A stretch of 64,000 bases of DNA from Metabacillus endolithicus (GTDB lineage Bacteria; Bacillota; Bacilli; Bacillales; Bacillaceae): assembly GCF_023078335.1 (NCBI RefSeq), contig NZ_CP095550.1, forward strand, positions 4,446,001-4,510,000. The letters run 5' to 3'. Under the pieces are notes generated by a model. It did not search any database, was not told where the DNA came from, and saw nothing but the letters and a program-made list of their open reading frames with translations. Both the position numbers and the translations under genes were made by a program. Below are positions 17,945-28,332 of the stretch, in pieces (the stretch's first letter is position 1; each line of letters starts with the position of its first letter).

Positions 17945-19111
17945 GTGAATTATATAGATGAACAATTTATAAAAAATGAAAATCAAAAGCAAATACTTTT
18001 AAAAACAGATAAGCTGGCAAGAGAATTTGAAACACGTGCAGACCGCTATGATAAAGAAGGTTTATTTCCTTTTGAGAATTTTGATCGTTTAAAAGAAAAT
18101 GGATATTTACACCTCACCATTCCGAATCACTTGGGAGGGTCAGGGGCAACCTTGTACGAATTTTTATTAGTTCAAGAAAAAATCGCTCAAGGTGATGCAG
18201 CAACTGCATTATCATTAGGGTGGCATTTGGGTTTAATTATGCATTTAAGAGAAACGGAAAAATGGGAAGAAAATACTTATAATAGAATCTGTGAAGAAAT
18301 AATTTCTTCAAAAAAACTAATTAACAGTGCTGCAACCGAGCCAAACTCTGGAAGTCCAGCAAGGGGCGGTAAACCTGAAACAATCGCTATTCGAAAAGAA
18401 GGACATTGGATCATTAATGGTAAAAAAATCTTTACTTCACTAGCTCCGGCACTTGATTATTTTATTGTACCCGCAACAATTGAAGAAACAGGGGAAATTG
18501 GTGACTTTTTAATTCCGAGAGAAGCAAAGGGTGTGGAAATTGAGGAAACTTGGGATACATTAGGTATGCGTGGGACTAGAAGTGACGATCTTATACTAAA
18601 TGCAGTCAAGGTTCCATTAGAAGCTTTAGTTGAAAGAAAACAGAAGAAAGAAAGACCTACTGCACAAGGCTGGCTTCTTCATATTCCAGCCTGTTATATA
18701 GGCATTGCCATATCTGCAAGAAATAAAGCAATAGAATTTGCAAAAACATATCAACCAACAAGCTTAACTCATCCAATTAAAGATGTGCCTGAAGTGCGAA
18801 GAAAGGTTGCTGAAATCGATGTGAAGTTAACCACGGCACGAACACTCATGTATTCAACAGCTGAGAAATGGGATTTTGCAAGTAAGAATGAGCGTGATTC
18901 TTTAGCGTATGATTTGGCAGTTACAAAAACTGTCGTGACAAATACAGCTGTTGAAGTTGTTGATTTAGCTATGAGGATAGTAGGGGGGCAAAGTCTCTTT
19001 AGCTCTAATGCGTTGCAAAGGCATTACCGCGATGTTCGTGCAGGCTTACACAACCCACCTTCTGATGATATAACCTATAAAATATTAGGTGACCGCGCAT
19101 TTAGAGAGTAA
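17945..19111 (+). CDS. Acyl-CoA dehydrogenase family protein
   Basis: A 388-residue flavoenzyme of the acyl-CoA dehydrogenase fold. The helical N-terminal domain contains PNHLGGSGATLYEF; the beta domain has TEPNSGSPARGG and IINGKKIFTS; the C-terminal helical domain has VGGQSLFSSNALQRHYRDVRAG. GTG start at 17945 after GAGGTGA. The C-terminal RHYRDVRAG resembles the dibenzothiophene or acyl-CoA monooxygenase-like subgroup, so the substrate is open. No beta-oxidation genes adjoin it. Confidence 0.85.
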   Translation: MNYIDEQFIKNENQKQILLKTDKLAREFETRADRYDKEGLFPFENFDRLKENGYLHLTIPNHLGGSGATLYEFLLVQEKIAQGDAATALSLGWHLGLIMHLRETEKWEENTYNRICEEIISSKKLINSAATEPNSGSPARGGKPETIAIRKEGHWIINGKKIFTSLAPALDYFIVPATIEETGEIGDFLIPREAKGVEIEETWDTLGMRGTRSDDLILNAVKVPLEALVERKQKKERPTAQGWLLHIPACYIGIAISARNKAIEFAKTYQPTSLTHPIKDVPEVRRKVAEIDVKLTTARTLMYSTAEKWDFASKNERDSLAYDLAVTKTVVTNTAVEVVDLAMRIVGGQSLFSSNALQRHYRDVRAGLHNPPSDDITYKILGDRAFRE

Positions 19112-19181
19112 TTGTCTAATGATAAAAAAAGGCATTCAAGAAATGATTTTTCTTGAATGCTTATGTATTATTTGGGTACAT

Positions 19182-19448
19182 CTATACACCTGAGGCTATA
19201 GCCATTATATAAAGCAAAGCTCCTCCGAATATTAATATGCCGGTAACATAGAGATTAATAATTGATCCAACTAATGCCCTTTTTGTTAGCATGGAAACGA
19301 AGGAATAGGCAAAACCAAAAAGTAAAACGATGACAAAGATAGGGATCGTATAAGTACCTAATAAACCGCTTAGGAGTAGTAGTAGAGCAAAAGTCGGGAA
19401 TACAAATGGAATAATTTGTTGGAATTTAGATATGTCATTATTTTTCAT
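19182..19448 (-). CDS. Small membrane protein of unknown function (88 aa)
   Basis: Two or three hydrophobic segments (IIPFVFPTFALLLLLSGLLG, IPIFVIVLLFGFAY, YVTGILIFGGALLYIM). The start chosen is ATG at 19448, after AGAGAGG with a rather long gap; the longer reading from 19544 overlaps ykpC and has no RBS. It lies 25 bases after ykpC on the same strand, so it is probably co-transcribed. I do not recognise the family. Confidence 0.6.
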   Translation of the reverse strand: MKNNDISKFQQIIPFVFPTFALLLLLSGLLGTYTIPIFVIVLLFGFAYSFVSMLTKRALVGSIINLYVTGILIFGGALLYIMAIASGV

Positions 19449-19473
19449 CTTTTTAGTTAACCTCTCTTTTTGA

Positions 19474-19611
19474 TTACTCACCTTGAACTGAAACGATTTC
19501 GTTATTTTGGGATGGGCTACCAGGCATATTTGCCATAGAAACACTCATTCCTCCCATAATGATGACAGCTAATGTTAAACTAATAATGATACGTCTGCTC
19601 AGGTCTTTCAC
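19474..19611 (-). CDS. ykpC: YkpC-like small protein
   Basis: A 45-residue peptide with a GTG start at 19611, six bases after AAGGGAGGT. It has a basic N-terminus (KDLSRRI), a single hydrophobic segment and the conserved stretch GGMSVSMANMPGSP, which recalls B. subtilis YkpC, the small gene next to mreBH. It looks like an exported or membrane-anchored peptide. Function unknown. Confidence 0.7.
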   Translation of the reverse strand: MKDLSRRIIISLTLAVIIMGGMSVSMANMPGSPSQNNEIVSVQGE

Positions 19612-19821
19612 ACATGTACCTCCCTTACGATTCGATAATTAGACGGATGGAGTTTGATTAAAGTTTCAGGTAACTGCTAAAATATACAAAGTTATTACTG
19701 TATTACTATTAAACCAGATATAATTTATTCAAGAATAAGAGAAATGATGCTGAAAAATATGTTAATTTTGTGTAAATATAAAATTTTGATAAAAGGGTTT
19801 AATAATAAAGCTTTATATATA

Positions 19822-19857
19822 GACAAAAAGGAAACCTAATTTGGTTTCCTTTTTGTC
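19822..19857 (-). terminator. Terminator of mreBH
   Basis: A perfect 15-bp stem, GACAAAAAGGAAACC with GGTTTCCTTTTTGTC, and a six-base loop directly after the mreBH stop. The arms carry A and T tracts, so it may work both ways. Confidence 0.88.
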
Positions 19858-20865
19858 TTATTTTGCTACTTTAACTAATCTATTAATAACTGCGAGTGAT
19901 CTACCGGTGCCAATTGCCACTGACTCTAACGGATTTGGAGCAATGTGAACAGGTACAATCATTTCGTTACTTATCCATTCCTGTATCCCTTTCATTAGTG
20001 AACCACCACCTGTTAGAATAACTCCTCGGTCAACAATATCACCACTTAACTCAGGAGGACAGTCTTCAAGTGTAGCTCTTATTGCTTCTAAAATATGAAG
20101 TAATGATTCTTTCATTGCATCCTGCATTTCATTTGACGAAACACTAATTGTTTTAGGTAAACCTGTTACGAGATCTCTGCCTCGTATTTCCATTGTTTCT
20201 TTTTCGTGCTTTATTAGTGCATAGCCGATTTCCATTTTCATTTGTTCAGCAGTTCTCTCACCGATTAGGAGATTATAATTTTTTCTAACATATTGAATTA
20301 TATCTTCATCAAGTTGATCTCCGCCAATTCTGATTGAGTGACATGTTACGATTCCGCCGAACGAGATTATGGCTACTTCTGTTGTTCCCCCTCCAATATC
20401 TACTATGACATTTGCAATTGGTTCGTCTACAGGAAGATCCGCTCCGATTGCTGCTGCTACAGGCTCCTCAATTAAATGAACTTGCTTTGCTCCTGAACTA
20501 CGAATAGCATCTTGAATTGCTCTTCTTTCAACTGATGTAGCACCTGATGGAGTACAAACAACAACAGTTGGTTTTCTCATAGACATACCAAGCTTACCTG
20601 ACGCCTTTTTCATGACATGTCTTAACATGTCCGTTGTGATGTCATAATCTGCTATAACTCCATCCTTTAGAGGTCTTACTGCAATGATTTGTCCAGGTGT
20701 TTTTCCAATCATACTTTTTGCTTCTGTTCCAACTGCTAATACTTTTTTAGTACTTGTATCTATTGCTACCACAGAAGGCTCATTTAAAATGATACCTTTA
20801 TTTTTTGTGTAAACTAAGATGTTTGCTGTTCCTAAATCTATTCCAATTTCAGTAGTAGAAAACAT
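19858..20865 (-). CDS. mreBH: MreBH, actin-like cell shape protein
   Basis: A 335-residue MreB-family actin homologue that forms membrane-associated filaments and steers lateral wall synthesis. Actin-fold phosphate loops are visible: [12 protein letters not shown] (about residue 8), [12 protein letters not shown] (about 160) and [13 protein letters not shown] (about 285). The length and position next to ykpC point to the MreBH paralogue, which in B. subtilis works with the LytE autolysin. RBS AAAGGAAAGAGG is upstream. Confidence 0.93.
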   Translation of the reverse strand: MFSTTEIGIDLGTANILVYTKNKGIILNEPSVVAIDTSTKKVLAVGTEAKSMIGKTPGQIIAVRPLKDGVIADYDITTDMLRHVMKKASGKLGMSMRKPTVVVCTPSGATSVERRAIQDAIRSSGAKQVHLIEEPVAAAIGADLPVDEPIANVIVDIGGGTTEVAIISFGGIVTCHSIRIGGDQLDEDIIQYVRKNYNLLIGERTAEQMKMEIGYALIKHEKETMEIRGRDLVTGLPKTISVSSNEMQDAMKESLLHILEAIRATLEDCPPELSGDIVDRGVILTGGGSLMKGIQEWISNEMIVPVHIAPNPLESVAIGTGRSLAVINRLVKVAK

Positions 20866-21361
20866 AACCTAAAAAACCTCTTTCCTTTATTAACGTTATT
20901 TATAGAATTTGTTGAATATTGTTGGTTTTTGAAATTTGTTATCAATATGAAAAGAGATCGTCACCTTTTTGTCATATAAGTGTTTAGATGATTTTTAAAT
21001 ATAATATCTTTATTGAATAAAAGCTTTAAAGTGAAAATGAATAAATCTAAGGTTGAAAATTTGCTAATTTGGATGTGTGTTTGATGAGTGGACATTTTTT
21101 TTGGTAGAAAATCTTACAAAAACCTTTATTTATAAGGGGTTTTGCTCTGTGTGCAGTAGGGGTAAAAATGCCTATTTTCATTTTATGTATTGGGAAAATG
21201 GACTTATTTTAATTTTCAGAAAATAGAATTTTCGGACTATTTATTATATTCATATAAAGATTATAATAGTTATGTAGTTATAATAATTTTTAGTAGAAAA
21301 GTATTTTGAAGTTACGAAGTTCCATCTTTCAATGCTTTCTATTAAAAGAAGGGGGATTAAA
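20866..21361. other. Intergenic region between divergent mreBH and the inhA-like gene
   Basis: About 500 A+T-rich bases that must hold both promoters. I see no open frame with an RBS, no clear operator and only a weak hairpin near 21120-21142. A long leader for the secreted protease is possible. Confidence 0.5.
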
Positions 21362-23769
21362 GTGAGAAAGTTAAGAAGAGGAATTGAAGCTCGAAATAAG
21401 CAGTTGAAAAAGGCGCTAAAGGTTACTGCTAGTTCGGTAATTATGGGAGGACTATTGTTCAGTACATACTTGCCGGTAGCGTCAAATGTTCAAGCTGCTA
21501 GTCCTGTACTAGAGTCAGCACCAATTGATTACAATATTGTTCCTGAAGAGAGATTAGCAAAAGCATTGAAAGATCAAGGGGTTATTTCTAAAAATGCTTC
21601 TGCTGCAGAAGTAAAGAAAAAGGTTAAAGAATATATTGAGAAAAAAGAGGGCGAAAAAGCCGGTAAAGTGTCTCATAAAACTTCTCATGAAGAAGTGATG
21701 GATAAAAAAACGAAAGACTTCCTTACAAAACAAAAGGACAAGCTAGCAAAACAACTAAATAAAGGTCATGGAAACTTCAAAAAAGGTAAACCTAATGGTG
21801 CAGTGAAAGTGGATGCTGCTAAACAAGCACCATATAACGGAGAAGTTCGCTCAGATAAGGTCTTGGTATTATTAACAGAATTTGCAGATTTCAAGCATAA
21901 CAATGTTGTTCAAGAAGATGGTTACATGTATGCGGATGACTTTAATAAAGAGCATTATGAAAAGTTAATGTTTGGTGATGAAGACTTTACCTTGTTTAAT
22001 GGAGAGAAAGTTAAAACCTTTAAACAATATTATGAAGAGCAATCAGGTGGTAGTTACACAGTTGATGGAACAGTTTCAGAATGGTTAACTGTACCAGGTA
22101 CTGCAAAAGAATATGGTGATGACAATCCTGAAGGTGGGCATGATAACCTTAATCCTAAAGGACCTAGAGATCTTGTTAAGGATGCCTTAAATGCAGCAGT
22201 TGCTTCTGGTCTTGATTTAGCCGAATACGATGAATTTGATTTATATGATCTAGATGGTGATGGAAATCAAAATGAGCCAGATGGACTAGTAGATCACTTG
22301 ATGATTATTCACGCAGGTACTGGTCAGGAAGCTGGTGGTGGTACTTTAGGTGATGATGCGATCTGGTCACATAGATGGACGTTAAACGGAGTGTACCCGG
22401 TTGCGGGAACACAGGCTGAAGTTGGTTATTGGGGTGGTCAAATGGCAGCATTCGACTACACAATCCAACCTGAAGACGGTGCAGTTGGTGTATTTGCACA
22501 TGAATTCGGACATGATTTAGGTCTTCCAGATGAATACGACACTCAATACACTGGTCAAGGTGAGCCGGTTGCTTCTTGGTCAATTATGAGTGGGGAAGTT
22601 GGAATGGAAACATCGCCGGAACTGCTCCAACAAGCTTCTCACCTCAAAATAAGGAATTCTTCCAAAATGTTATGGGAGGAAACTGGGCGAAGATTATGGA
22701 GGTTGATTATGCAGATATTACAAAGAACGGCATTGCGACTTTCCTAGATCAAAGTGTAACGAAATCAAATAACCCTGGTATTGTAAAAGTGAACTTACCA
22801 GCTAAAAATGTAAAAGGGTTTTTACCAGCTGAGAATGGTGGGGAAAACTATTACTACAGCCAAAAAGGCGATGATCTTCATACAGCATTAGAAACACCAC
22901 TATTTGATTTAACAGGTGCAACTTCAGCAGAATTTAATGCATTGCAATGGTTTGAAGTTGAATTTGACTATGATTATGTATATGTAAAGGCTGTAACAGA
23001 GGATGGCACAGAAGTTGAGCTAGATGTTATTGGTGATGACAATACTGCTGATGGTATGGAAACAACAAATGGTCAATGGGTTGAAAAAACGTATGACTTA
23101 AGCGATTATGCTGGTAAAAAAGTAAAACTAGTATTTGAATATGTAACCGATGGCGGTTTAGCGCCGAATGGGTTTGCGATTGATAATATTTCAGTAACAG
23201 CTGACGGTAACGAAATCTTTACAGATAATGCTGAAGGTGAAGCAAAAGTTTCATTAGATGGTTTCATTGTTTCTAATGGCTATTCTCAAGCTAATAATCA
23301 TTACTACTTAGAGTGGAGAAACTATGCTGGTTCTGATAAAGCATTAGCATACTCTCGTGGTGCTAAGTATAATACTGGTTTAGTTGTTTGGTATGCAGAT
23401 GAAAGCTATACGGATAACTGGGTTGGAGTACATCCGGGAGAAGGATTCCTTGGAGTAGTTGATTCACATCCAGAGGCTGTATTTGGTTTATTAAATGGCC
23501 AAAAAACGGTTACTCAAAGTACTCGCTACCAAGTTGCGGATGCGGCATTCTCTTTAGATAAAACACCAGGATTCTTCGTTGATTCTCCTACACGTGGAGC
23601 ATATGAGTTCCTAAGCTTTAAAGGAAATACTAAGTTTGATGATTCAGAAACATATTACAATACTGCGATTAAAGATGCAGGTCGAATTGTTCCTAACCAT
23701 GGCTTAAAATTTGAGGTTATTGGTGAAGCAAAAGATAATTCTGCCGGTGCAGTTTGGATTCATAAGTAA
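21362..23769 (+). CDS. InhA-like secreted M6 metalloprotease, frameshifted
   Basis: A large exported zinc protease related to immune inhibitor A of the B. cereus group. GTG start at 21362, seven bases after AGAAGGGGG. A long signal peptide ends near VQAAS (about residue 38), followed by a Lys/Glu-rich propeptide. The zinc motif [14 protein letters not shown] starts at His380, and SWSIMSGGSW follows. The C-terminal half has beta-rich and MAM-like repeats ([18 protein letters not shown]). The frame breaks in the G run 22592-22595; one extra G restores MSGGSWNG and a product of about 802 residues. In the B. cereus group InhA proteases degrade host and own proteins; the role here is unknown. Confidence 0.88.
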
Positions 23770-23774
23770 AAAGC

Positions 23775-23818
23775 AAATAACTCCTTCCTTTCTTTGAAAG
23801 AGAGGGGTTATTTTTTTT
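23775..23818 (+). terminator. Terminator of the inhA-like gene
   Basis: AAATAACTCC pairs with GGGGTTATT and is followed by a long T run; the loop is long. Confidence 0.8.
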
Positions 23819-23989
23819 GCCTTAAGGGTTAAATTGTATTATATGGTTTAATAGGCATTAGAATTTTAAATTTTCGCTTTAGTAAAACTTCATAATAACC
23901 TTTGAAAAATAAAATCTACTAAAAAAAGATAAAGCTTAGACGTGTTATACTAGTATAAACAGAAGTAAAATAAAAGCAAAGGTGATTAC

Positions 23990-26128
23990 ATGCTGCAAAA
24001 AGCTGAAAAGTTGTTAAAAGATTATTTCGGTTATTCATCGTTTCGAAAAGGCCAAGTGGATATTATTCGTAATATATTAGACGGACATGACACGCTAGCC
24101 ATTATGCCAACAGGTGGTGGGAAATCCATCTGTTATCAAGTGCCTGCTTTATTGATGGATGGTATTACTGTTGTCATATCTCCACTAATTTCTTTAATGA
24201 AAGATCAAGTAGATGCTTTAACAAGTGTTGGAATACCATCAACTTATATAAATAGCAGTCTTTCCATTCCAGACATAAATGAACGAATCGCAGAGCTAAG
24301 AGATGGCTCTTATAAAATTGTTTATATTGCACCTGAGAGGTTAGAAACGAATTCGTTTCGAGATCTCTTATTAACGTTAAATATTTCTATGGTAGCAGTA
24401 GATGAGGCACACTGTATATCTCAATGGGGGCATGATTTTCGCCCTAGTTACAGGTCGATAAATAAGATGATAATGGACCTTTCTGCTAAACCAATTGTCG
24501 TTGCCCTTACAGCAACAGCAACAAAAGAAGTAATAGCTGATATTTGTCATTTGTTAGATTTATCAGAGGAGGATTCGTTTGTTACCGGTTTTTCCCGAGA
24601 AAACCTAACATTTAATGTAGTTAAAGGTGAAAATAAGCGCGACTATATTAAAAAATATATTAAAGCAAATAAAAATGAAGCTGGCATTATTTATGCTGCT
24701 ACTCGAAAAGAAGTAGATGAATTATCTCAATTTCTTAAAAAAAGCGGCTTCAAGGCAGGGAAATATCATGCTGGTATGTCAGAACAAGAGCGAGCACAAC
24801 AGCAGGATCAATTTTTATATGACGAGTTTGATGTTATGGTTGCAACAAACGCTTTTGGTATGGGAATAAACAAATCCAATATTCGGTATGTCATTCATCA
24901 TAATTTACCTAAAAATATAGAGGCTTACTACCAGGAAGCAGGCCGTGCCGGGCGGGATGGGGAGCCTAGTGAATGTACGATTCTGTTTGCTGGACAAGAC
25001 ATACAGCTACAAAAATTCTTAATAGAACAAACATCTCTAAGTTATGAAAAGAAGGTTCATGAATATCAAAAATTACAGCAAATGGTAGATCTCTGTCATA
25101 CAGAAAAATGTTTACAATCTTATATTGTTGAATATTTTGGTGAAGAGAATGCGGAAGCAGATTGTGGCAATTGCATGAATTGTAAGGATACACGAGAAAA
25201 AATTGAGGTAACAACTGAAGCTTTAATGGTTTTTTCTTGTGTGAAAAGAATGAACGAAAAATTTGGGAAAACTCTTGTAGCACAAGTGCTAAAGGGTTCT
25301 AATAATAAGCGGATTTCTCAGATGGGATTTCAAAAATTATCAACCTATGGGTTAATGAAGAACAAGACAGAAAAACAAATTGTAGAATTTATTGATTTTT
25401 TAATTGCTGAAGGTTATTTATCTCTAACAAATGCTCAATACCCTGTCATTGAACTTAGTAAAAAGGGGTTACTTGTATTAGTTGATAAAACGCCAGTATT
25501 TAAGAAGGAAAAACTAGTGATTTCATCAATTGAAAGCGATGATGAACTATTTGAAGTACTAAAGAATATAAGAAGAGAACTTGCTTCTGAACATAGAGTA
25601 CCGCCTTATATTATATTTTCTGATAGTAGTCTAAAAGACATGAGTAATAAATGTCCGATTAATGAGTCTGAGTTTTTAGAAGTAAAAGGTGTTGCTCAAA
25701 CAAAGCTTGAACGTTATGGACAACCATTTATTAAGGCAATTTGTGACTATATGAAAGTTGAACAAGAGCCACTTAATCAAATAGTGATACAAAAATCACA
25801 TTCACAAATATCGGTTGATAAGACACCTAGTCATCTTGTTACCTATCAATTATATATGGATGGGTTAAAGATGAATGAGATTAGTATACAACGGGGAATT
25901 ACTGAAATCACTGTACAAAACCATATCATTCGAGCGGTGGAAGAAGGACAACCGATTGAATGGAGAAGCATATTTACCGAAGAACAAGAGAACTTAATCA
26001 TAGAGAAAATTAAGGAAATGAATACTGAATTGCTAAAGCCCTTAAAAGAAGTGTTACCTGCTAGCATTAATTATTTTCAAATAAAAGCGGCAATTTGTAA
26101 GATGAATCTAGAAGTGATCAGTTCGTGA
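23990..26128 (+). CDS. recQ: RecQ ATP-dependent DNA helicase
   Basis: A 712-residue 3'-5' superfamily 2 helicase for DNA repair and restart of stalled forks. Motif I is [12 protein letters not shown] (about residue 42), motif [18 protein letters not shown], and motif [14 protein letters not shown]. The zinc-binding RecQ-C cysteines follow (CHTEKC and DCGNCMNC, about 365-400). A winged helix, an HRDC domain (about 520-590) and a C-terminal helix-turn-helix complete it. This is the long RecQ form. RBS AAAGGTG precedes the ATG. Confidence 0.94.
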   Translation: MLQKAEKLLKDYFGYSSFRKGQVDIIRNILDGHDTLAIMPTGGGKSICYQVPALLMDGITVVISPLISLMKDQVDALTSVGIPSTYINSSLSIPDINERIAELRDGSYKIVYIAPERLETNSFRDLLLTLNISMVAVDEAHCISQWGHDFRPSYRSINKMIMDLSAKPIVVALTATATKEVIADICHLLDLSEEDSFVTGFSRENLTFNVVKGENKRDYIKKYIKANKNEAGIIYAATRKEVDELSQFLKKSGFKAGKYHAGMSEQERAQQQDQFLYDEFDVMVATNAFGMGINKSNIRYVIHHNLPKNIEAYYQEAGRAGRDGEPSECTILFAGQDIQLQKFLIEQTSLSYEKKVHEYQKLQQMVDLCHTEKCLQSYIVEYFGEENAEADCGNCMNCKDTREKIEVTTEALMVFSCVKRMNEKFGKTLVAQVLKGSNNKRISQMGFQKLSTYGLMKNKTEKQIVEFIDFLIAEGYLSLTNAQYPVIELSKKGLLVLVDKTPVFKKEKLVISSIESDDELFEVLKNIRRELASEHRVPPYIIFSDSSLKDMSNKCPINESEFLEVKGVAQTKLERYGQPFIKAICDYMKVEQEPLNQIVIQKSHSQISVDKTPSHLVTYQLYMDGLKMNEISIQRGITEITVQNHIIRAVEEGQPIEWRSIFTEEQENLIIEKIKEMNTELLKPLKEVLPASINYFQIKAAICKMNLEVISS

Positions 26129-26177
26129 AAAAAGCTCACATCCCTGGGAATGATACGGAGGAATGTGAGCTTTTTTT
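26129..26177 (+). terminator. Terminator of recQ
   Basis: AAAGCTCACAT and ATGTGAGCTTT with an inner TCC/GGA pairing, followed by TTTTTTT. Confidence 0.88.
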
Positions 26178-26200
26178 CATAACTGTTTAATATTAATCTT

Positions 26201-26223
26201 ATAGTAAAGACAGTCTTTACTAT
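26201..26223. repeat. 23-bp perfect dyad
   Basis: ATAGTAAAGAC and GTCTTTACTAT flank a single A. It lies between the recQ terminator and the end of the convergent AbrB-family gene. It could act as a terminator for that gene or as a protein site; neither is proven. Confidence 0.6.
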
Positions 26224-26232
26224 GATTTTCTT

Positions 26233-27294
26233 TTAATTTAAACTTTTTGATGGAAGTTTGTTCATGCTAAATTTTAAAAGACTTGGGACCACACTTATAA
26301 TAAATAGTAGACGGATAAATTGTAAGGAACTAACTACCGCTGGATCAGCACCAATAGACGACGCCGTTAAAACCATCTCAACTAGTCCGCCAGGTGCAAG
26401 AGAAAGCATGGCTGTTGCTAAGTTTAGGTCTGTTAAAAGGCTGAAAACATAACCGAAGCCAAAGCTTGCTACAATAAGAATCATTGTTGTAATAAAATAC
26501 AAGCCACAGTATTTTCCACCCTTTTTAAGATCATTAAATGTGATCATAAGTCCAAATCCAACACCGATTGATATTTGAGCAAAAATCATAAATAAATCAT
26601 GAAAAAGGGGTAATTCTATACCTATAATCTTCAATGAGGCAGTCGTTAAAAGAGGACCAATTACATATGATGCTGGTAAGAATTTTCTAAGCCCCCAACC
26701 TACAAATCCTGCAAGGAAATACCAGCTATATGAAAATATTGATATATCACTTTGTGCTAAAAGTGTTGTTGTTTGTGAGTAAGACGGAGGTTCAAACATA
26801 TGTAGTATTGTAAATGGGACCAAAAAGACAACTGTTAATAATCTTACAGTTTGAAAGATGGTAACTAATGAAGGGTTTGCATGAACAGCCTCACTAGCGG
26901 CAACCATTTCTGTTAATCCACCGGGAATAGAAGCAAAAATGCTCGTGTTTCGATCGATGTTAACAAGTTTACTAATGATTAAACCGTTACACACGCTAAG
27001 AAAAATTAATAAAACTGTTGTAAGTAAAAAGGGAATCACGTATGGACCTACAAGAACAAAGGTTTCTTTTGTGAATGAAAGTCCAAATGATATTCCTAAA
27101 ATGATAAATGAACCGTTTTTCAAAAAATTCGGTTGTATAAATGTACTTATCTTTTTAAAAAGTGATCGCCATATTATTAGAAAAGTCATAGGACCTAAAA
27201 TCCAAGCTAGAGGGAGATGAGCAAGATAAAATAGAAACCCTCCAAATGTTCCGATTATGTAGGGAAATATGACATTGGGTAGTTTTGTACTCAT
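26233..27294 (-). CDS. AbrB-family (ammonia monooxygenase-like) membrane protein
   Basis: A 353-residue integral membrane protein made of two similar halves, each with a Gly/Pro signature: SIPGGLTEMVAASEA near residue 125 and LAPGGLVEMVLTASSIGADPA near 300. About ten helices are predicted. This is Pfam AbrB (unrelated to the AbrB transition-state regulator), a putative transporter often mislabelled as a regulator. Function is not known. It stands alone and converges with recQ. Confidence 0.85.
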   Translation of the reverse strand: MSTKLPNVIFPYIIGTFGGFLFYLAHLPLAWILGPMTFLIIWRSLFKKISTFIQPNFLKNGSFIILGISFGLSFTKETFVLVGPYVIPFLLTTVLLIFLSVCNGLIISKLVNIDRNTSIFASIPGGLTEMVAASEAVHANPSLVTIFQTVRLLTVVFLVPFTILHMFEPPSYSQTTTLLAQSDISIFSYSWYFLAGFVGWGLRKFLPASYVIGPLLTTASLKIIGIELPLFHDLFMIFAQISIGVGFGLMITFNDLKKGGKYCGLYFITTMILIVASFGFGYVFSLLTDLNLATAMLSLAPGGLVEMVLTASSIGADPAVVSSLQFIRLLFIISVVPSLLKFSMNKLPSKSLN

Positions 27295-27627
27295 TCTATT
27301 CCTCCCACATTACTTGTTTACTAATTTTCTGTTAAAATATGTTTTAATTTTTACACTGTTTGTTGTTCACTGACTTTCGTCATGCGTTTTTTTATTGTTA
27401 CTACACCAGTCTTTCTATTTTATCATAAAGTCCGTGAAATTTATTAAGGTCATCAGGCTTATCTTTGTACAAATTTTGGTTTATAAAAACAAAAAGATAA
27501 TCATGAGTTGTCCTGTAAAAAAAAGTTGAAATGTGATAACATTTTTAATAGTAGTAGCTTATAAAAAGGATCTTGGTTTCTTAAAGCGTTTTCTAATAAT
27601 TTATTGTGATATTGCGGAGGATTTTAG
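27295..27627. other. Intergenic region between the divergent AbrB-family gene and ktrC
   Basis: About 330 A+T-rich bases. I see no gene and no recognisable riboswitch fold. A TTGAAA element near 27525 is a possible part of a ktrC promoter. Confidence 0.4.
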
Positions 27628-28290
27628 ATGAAAAAAGAATTTGCGGTAATTGGACTTGGGCGTTTCGGAGGCAGTATTTGTCGGGCTCTAAGTGAAGAGG
27701 GTATGGAAGTAATGGCAATTGATACAGATGAAGACAAAGTAAATGAGTTTGCAAACGTTGCTTCACATGCTGTTGTTGGAGATTCCACAGATGAAACAGT
27801 GTTAAAAAGTCTTGGTATCCGTAACTTTGATCATGTTATTGTTGCGATAGGAGATAATATTCAAGCGAGTATCTTAACCACATTGATTCTTAAAGAATTA
27901 GGAGTTAAGCATATTACTGTTAAAGCACAAAATGATTATCATGAAAAAGTACTATCAAAAATTGGAGCTGATCGTATTGTTCATCCAGAACGTGATATGG
28001 GGAGAAGAATTGCTCATAAAATTATTTCAAACAACGTTCTTGACTATTTAGAACTTTCTGATGAGCATAGCATCGTTGAGATTGTTGCAAATGACAGGCT
28101 AAATGGAAACTCCATCATTGATTTAGATATTCGTGCTAAATATGGAATCAACATTGTTGCTGTAAAAAGAGGAAAAGATATTATTGTTTCTCCGCAAGCA
28201 AATGAAATTATTCAAAAAAACGATATATTAATCGTTATTGGTGCGGATACGGATATTAACCGTTTCGAAAAACGTTTATTAGGTGACTAA
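27628..28290 (+). CDS. ktrC: KtrC, potassium channel regulatory (RCK) subunit
   Basis: A 220-residue cytoplasmic RCK protein that gates a KtrB/KtrD-type potassium transporter. The N-terminal Rossmann motif GLGRFGGSIC binds nucleotide (ATP/ADP), with the acidic IDTDEDKV turn at the end of strand two. The C-terminal RCK_C domain (about 135-218) is where c-di-AMP binds in Ktr proteins. RBS GGAGG lies eight bases before the ATG. It is next to rnjA as in B. subtilis, but adeC is absent from the neighbourhood. Confidence 0.94.
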   Translation: MKKEFAVIGLGRFGGSICRALSEEGMEVMAIDTDEDKVNEFANVASHAVVGDSTDETVLKSLGIRNFDHVIVAIGDNIQASILTTLILKELGVKHITVKAQNDYHEKVLSKIGADRIVHPERDMGRRIAHKIISNNVLDYLELSDEHSIVEIVANDRLNGNSIIDLDIRAKYGINIVAVKRGKDIIVSPQANEIIQKNDILIVIGADTDINRFEKRLLGD

Positions 28291-28331
28291 AAAAGCAGTA
28301 CCCGATTTTCCAATCGGTGTACTGCTTTTTA
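28289..28331. terminator. Bidirectional terminator between ktrC and rnjA
   Basis: AAAAGCAGTAC with CCGAT pairs with ATCGG and GTACTGCTTTT. A and T tracts on both sides serve two converging genes. Confidence 0.9.
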
Positions 28332-28332
28332 A

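Noticed and set aside
19449..19544. N-terminal extension of the 88-residue membrane protein
   Set aside because: It overlaps ykpC in another frame, has no RBS and is not hydrophobic or family-like.
27295..27627. Possible c-di-AMP (ydaO-type) riboswitch before ktrC
   Set aside because: None of the conserved ydaO blocks could be found; in B. subtilis that riboswitch controls ktrAB, not ktrC.
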